Source of the DNA: Bacteroidales bacterium
Lineage (GTDB): Bacteria; Bacteroidota; Bacteroidia; Bacteroidales; VadinHA17
Direction of reading: 5' to 3'
DNA length: 7,391 bases
NCBI GenBank assembly: GCA_025455535.1
Contig: JALOMM010000068.1
Location: 1 to 7,391, forward strand
Shown: positions 5,311-7,391 of the stretch, one piece after another
Numbering within the stretch: position 1 is the first letter of the stretch
Layout: every line of letters starts with the position of its first letter
The notes under the pieces: generated by a model
Database searches by the model: none
Told to the model about the DNA's origin: nothing
What the model saw: the letters and a program-made list of their open reading frames with translations, nothing else
Program-made: the position numbers and the translations under genes

Positions 5311-6462
5311 TTATTGAGCCACTACCTGTAATATCCTCCCTGGTCCTTCAACCGACACATATATCGACCCGTCAGGAGCCTGTATCACATTACGGATCCT
5401 GCCGTAGCCACTCAGAAGGACACTCTCCTCAGTCACCATGTTCCCATCAACAACGCATCTGTATAGCGTCTGCGATGCAAGCCCGCTGATAAGAAGGTCA
5501 CCTTTCCAGGCTTTGAACTTATCGCTTGTGATGAAAGTCATCCCGCAGATGCCAATAGATGGAGTCCATGTATAGAGCGGCGGCGTTATGCCTGCTGCCA
5601 CATGACCTGCCGATATCGTGGTGCCGTCATAGTTGACCCCTATGGAATAGACTGGCCAGCCGTAGTTTGCCCCTTTCGTGATTATATTGATCTCATCACC
5701 CCCTTTCGGACCGTGTTCCGTGGCCCATATCTCACCTGTCTCAGGATGCCTCGCAAGTCCCTGCGGGTTCCGGTGACCGTACGAATATATGGAAGTCGGC
5801 GCAGTGTTTCCGGGTATAACCGGATTGTCGGCAGGGATGCCTCCGCCGTCAGTCAGCCGGTGTACCTTGCCCCAGTTCGATTTCAGATTCTGGGCATTGT
5901 TGTTTCCTGTGTTCGGACCACCGTAGCTCGTGCTTCCACCTTCACCCACACTCATGTATAGACGGTTGCTCTTATCAAACGCAATGCGGCTTCCGTAATG
6001 ACCGTACCATGTGTTTGACCCGCCTGTGGCAAATATCTCCTCAATATTCTGCACCTGGTTATTGCTGATCCTGAAGCGGATGAGCTTCAGCTGTGCCCCT
6101 CCTCCCCCTGTGTTTGATACAGCATAGGAGGCATAGATCCATCCGTTGCTGGCATGATCAGGGTGCACCCTTATGTCAAGCAAACCTCCCTGACCTGACG
6201 ATAATACGACTGGTAACCCTGTTATCTCCGTGACGGTCTCATTGCTTCTGAGATACAGTCTCCCCCTCTTCTCCCCGAAGATAAGATCTCCGTTCGGGAG
6301 AAAATCCATCCCCCATATGATTTCGTAGCCTGTAACAACAGTGCTGATCTCTACTGTAGGATCCTCCAGCGGTATTTCGGGGGTCTCCTCCTCACTGCAC
6401 GACGACAGCATCACAACAAAACTAAGTAGTATCAATGCTCTTCTTCTGACAATTTCTTTCAT
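5311..6462 (-). CDS. Lipoprotein of the soluble PQQ-dependent glucose/sorbosone dehydrogenase family
   Basis: 383-residue six-bladed beta-propeller of the PQQ sugar dehydrogenase (GSDH) family, which oxidises aldose sugars using pyrroloquinoline quinone. A signal peptide (charged MKEIVRRR, hydrophobic core to about 18) ends in the lipobox LSSC with C22, so it is lipid-anchored. The residues after the cysteine (S-E-E-E) resemble the Bacteroidota export signal to the cell surface. Family motifs: GQGGLLDIRVHPD (90-102), GHYGSRIAFD (154-163) with H155 at the place of the catalytic histidine of soluble glucose dehydrogenase, SVGEGG (171-176), GHRNPQGL (229-236), ATEHGPKGGDEIN (247-259), NYGWP (266-270) and GRIRNV (354-359), the arginines that contact PQQ in the family. 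No pqq genes are visible here; the cofactor may be scavenged. The substrate is unknown. Other propeller sugar dehydrogenase-like lipoproteins without proven PQQ use are an alternative. Confidence 0.92.
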   Translation of the reverse strand: MKEIVRRRALILLSFVVMLSSCSEEETPEIPLEDPTVEISTVVTGYEIIWGMDFLPNGDLIFGEKRGRLYLRSNETVTEITGLPVVLSSGQGGLLDIRVHPDHASNGWIYASYAVSNTGGGGAQLKLIRFRISNNQVQNIEEIFATGGSNTWYGHYGSRIAFDKSNRLYMSVGEGGSTSYGGPNTGNNNAQNLKSNWGKVHRLTDGGGIPADNPVIPGNTAPTSIYSYGHRNPQGLARHPETGEIWATEHGPKGGDEINIITKGANYGWPVYSIGVNYDGTTISAGHVAAGITPPLYTWTPSIGICGMTFITSDKFKAWKGDLLISGLASQTLYRCVVDGNMVTEESVLLSGYGRIRNVIQAPDGSIYVSVEGPGRILQVVAQ

Positions 6463-6494
6463 GGTAATATCATTCTGGTCTCAATGCTAAACAA

Positions 6495-6526
6495 CAAATC
6501 ATAAATAAGGTTCTTGGATCTTTCAA
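6495..6526 (-). promoter_or_regulatory. Near-consensus promoter of the sugar dehydrogenase gene
   Basis: On the minus strand, TTG (6526-6524) precedes TATGATTTG (6503-6495) by 20 bp. The -7 box has one extra base compared with TAnnTTTG. The leader to the ATG at 6462 would be about 25 nt. This is the best match I found in the region, but it is imperfect. Confidence 0.35.
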
Positions 6527-6550
6527 TTCCACGTCCCCGTACACCTGGTC

Positions 6551-6614
6551 GTACAATCGCCCCATCGCTCAGTCGCACAGTCGACCCCTCGACCCTTCGC
6601 TCAATCGCCCCTTA
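6551..6614. repeat. Eight-unit degenerate period-8 array in the divergent spacer
   Basis: Eight octamers run in one register: GTACAATC, GCCCCATC, GCTCAGTC, GCACAGTC, GACCCCTC, GACCCTTC, GCTCAATC and GCCCCTTA. Positions 1, 4, 7 and 8 (G, C, T, C) are nearly invariant and the others vary freely. No spacer, hairpin or coding potential was found. It accounts for the GC-rich middle of the 309-bp gap 6463-6771; the rest of that gap is AT-rich promoter and leader DNA. Confidence 0.75.
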
Positions 6615-6633
6615 AAAGCTGCCTGAAATATTC

Positions 6634-6664
6634 TTGACATTACCGAACAATATGCATAAATTTG
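6634..6664 (+). promoter_or_regulatory. Bacteroidota-type promoter of the small lipoprotein gene
   Basis: TTG (6634-6636, within TTGACA) lies 20 bp before an exact -7 box TAAATTTG (6657-6664). Transcription would begin near 6671, giving a long leader of about 100 nt before the ATG at 6772. Confidence 0.65.
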
Positions 6665-6683
6665 TTGTTAATATAGTTAGCAT

Positions 6684-6727
6684 GGTTAACCTGGTTTAGC
6701 CTGAATATTATTCCGGTTTAAATATTC
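6684..6727 (+). promoter_or_regulatory. Leader-region inverted repeats before the small lipoprotein gene
   Basis: GGTTAACC (6684-6691) is a perfect 8-bp palindrome just after the predicted transcription start, echoed by GGTTTAGCC (6693-6701). GAATATT (6703-6709) pairs with AATATTC (6721-6727) around an 11-nt loop. They could be operator sites or leader RNA structure; no known riboswitch class was recognised. Confidence 0.35.
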
Positions 6728-6771
6728 TGAGATATCGCTTGTGAATTATAAACCTTCTAAAATTACATCCT

Positions 6772-7308
6772 ATGAAAACCAAAATGACATTGATCCTCGC
6801 AACGGTTTTACTGTTTGCAGGATGCGATCTTTTTAAGGATGCTGCTGAGGTCGATTTCTCAACAGACCTGACCGCCAGTATCCCTGTCCTGATAACAGGT
6901 GAGAAATCTGCTGATGCCGATGCTGAACTGCTTGCAGTGCCATTCAGCAAGTCCTACGAGCTTAAGCTGGCAGAGAACGATGATATCAGTCCTTATATCG
7001 ACAAGATCAGGAAAATAGACCTTAAGTCACTCGAAGGTTATGTCACCGGACTGGTCACAGGTCAGACCATTAACACAATGTCACTCGATGTAACCGGCGT
7101 TGGCACTATAACCACGGTGACCAATATTACCCCGGCAAACAGCACTTTCTTTCCTCAGGTTATGGCAGACGATCTCGATGCTGTCGGAGCACTGCTGAAG
7201 AAAGACAGGAAGGTCACGCTTGTGATCCATGGTAATGCGAGCGGACCGATGACATTTACCGTCACCTGTATCTTTGATGCAACTATTACCGCCGGCGCAC
7301 TCGACTAG
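6772..7308 (+). CDS. Small lipoprotein of unknown function, predicted beta-rich
   Basis: 178 residues; I do not recognise the family. A lipoprotein signal peptide is clear: MKTK, a hydrophobic stretch (5-16) and the lipobox LFAGC with C18, followed by DLFKDAAEVDF. The acidic residue after the cysteine is not the S-E-E-E type seen in the sugar dehydrogenase, so it may face the periplasm. The mature part alternates hydrophobic and polar residues (SLDVTGVGTITTVTNIT 103-119; KVTLVIHGNASGPMTFTVTCIFDATI 146-171), suggesting a beta-sandwich. The terminal pattern of a sheet, G-x-x-x-G-P and a final strand vaguely recalls LEA14/WHy-like or pilus-type domains, but this is weak. It is about 160 residues after cleavage. 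It is transcribed alone from a good promoter with a long leader, divergent from the sugar dehydrogenase. Ends at TAG with no obvious terminator. Confidence 0.8.
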   Translation: MKTKMTLILATVLLFAGCDLFKDAAEVDFSTDLTASIPVLITGEKSADADAELLAVPFSKSYELKLAENDDISPYIDKIRKIDLKSLEGYVTGLVTGQTINTMSLDVTGVGTITTVTNITPANSTFFPQVMADDLDAVGALLKKDRKVTLVIHGNASGPMTFTVTCIFDATITAGALD

Positions 7309-7363
7309 CCTCCGGCAGATTCTTATCATATTCTTTTAAATTGTAAACTGGCCATCCTTTGCC

Positions 7364-7391
7364 ATGCCTTTTGATCCCAAGAGGGTGGTGA
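7364..7391 (+). CDS. Possible 5' end of a further gene, cut by the window edge
   Basis: ATG at 7364 opens a frame reading MPFDPKRVV up to the window end. It lies 55 bp after the lipoprotein stop, a normal gene spacing, but nine codons cannot identify a gene and no promoter or ribosome site decides the start. Confidence 0.25.

Noticed and set aside
5602..5961. Plus-strand open frame opposite the sugar dehydrogenase
   Set aside because: It lies over the GHRNPQGL and ATEHGPKGGDE motifs of the minus-strand gene and has no domain of its own.

Overview
The window looks like chromosomal DNA of a member of the Bacteroidota, probably a Bacteroidales/Marinilabiliales-type organism. Several signs agree. 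Promoters match the Bacteroidota pattern TTG-N19..21-TAnnTTTG, with exact -7 boxes at 238-245, 1663-1670 and 6657-6664. Starts lack clear Shine-Dalgarno sequences. One lipoprotein has an acidic surface-export-like tail (C-S-E-E-E). Two proteins carry modules resembling GldL and GldM, which are confined to this phylum. This placement is inference from sequence features, not from a database match.

Layout. Positions 1-283 are non-coding and hold short-period repeats and a promoter. A DEAD-box RNA helicase follows (284-1447). Positions 1448-1699 hold a period-8 array, a period-7 array, two AT-rich palindromes and a promoter. Next is a tight three-gene operon: a PadR-family regulator (1700-2044), a seven-helix membrane protein (2037-3488, overlapping the regulator by 8 bp) and a five-helix membrane protein (3495-4433, 6 bp gap). 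A repeat- and hairpin-rich convergent spacer (4434-4619) separates it from a minus-strand pair: a small class I methyltransferase (5219-4620) and a lipoprotein of the soluble PQQ sugar dehydrogenase family (6462-5311). Positions 6463-6771 hold another period-8 array and divergent promoters. A small lipoprotein of unknown function (6772-7308) follows, and perhaps the first codons of a further gene at 7364.

The main result is the PadR operon. Each membrane protein is built from tandem GldL-like transmembrane hairpins (F/L-K-x-x-H-W-P, repeated exactly every 60 residues), followed by one GldM-like transmembrane helix and one periplasmic domain resembling the first domain of GldM. The first protein has three hairpins plus one GldM-like helix; the second has two plus one. 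A 1:1 pair would contain five GldL-like hairpins and two GldM-like helices, the 5:2 stoichiometry of the GldL-GldM motor, but covalently tied together. The membrane glutamate that GldL needs for proton-driven rotation is absent from all five hairpins, while the neighbouring lysine is kept in all five. With the upstream PadR repressor, and an N-terminal cytoplasmic domain on the first protein that resembles the HAAS/permease-prefix type often found beside PadR genes, I infer a non-rotary envelope sensor or scaffold derived from the gliding/type 9 secretion motor, not a motor.

The second notable theme is a family of degenerate short tandem repeats with periods of 8 and 7 bp. It occupies four of the gene junctions and twice appears as the same ordered module (period-8 array, TATTGCC/TAATGCC linker, TCGCAAA-type heptamers).
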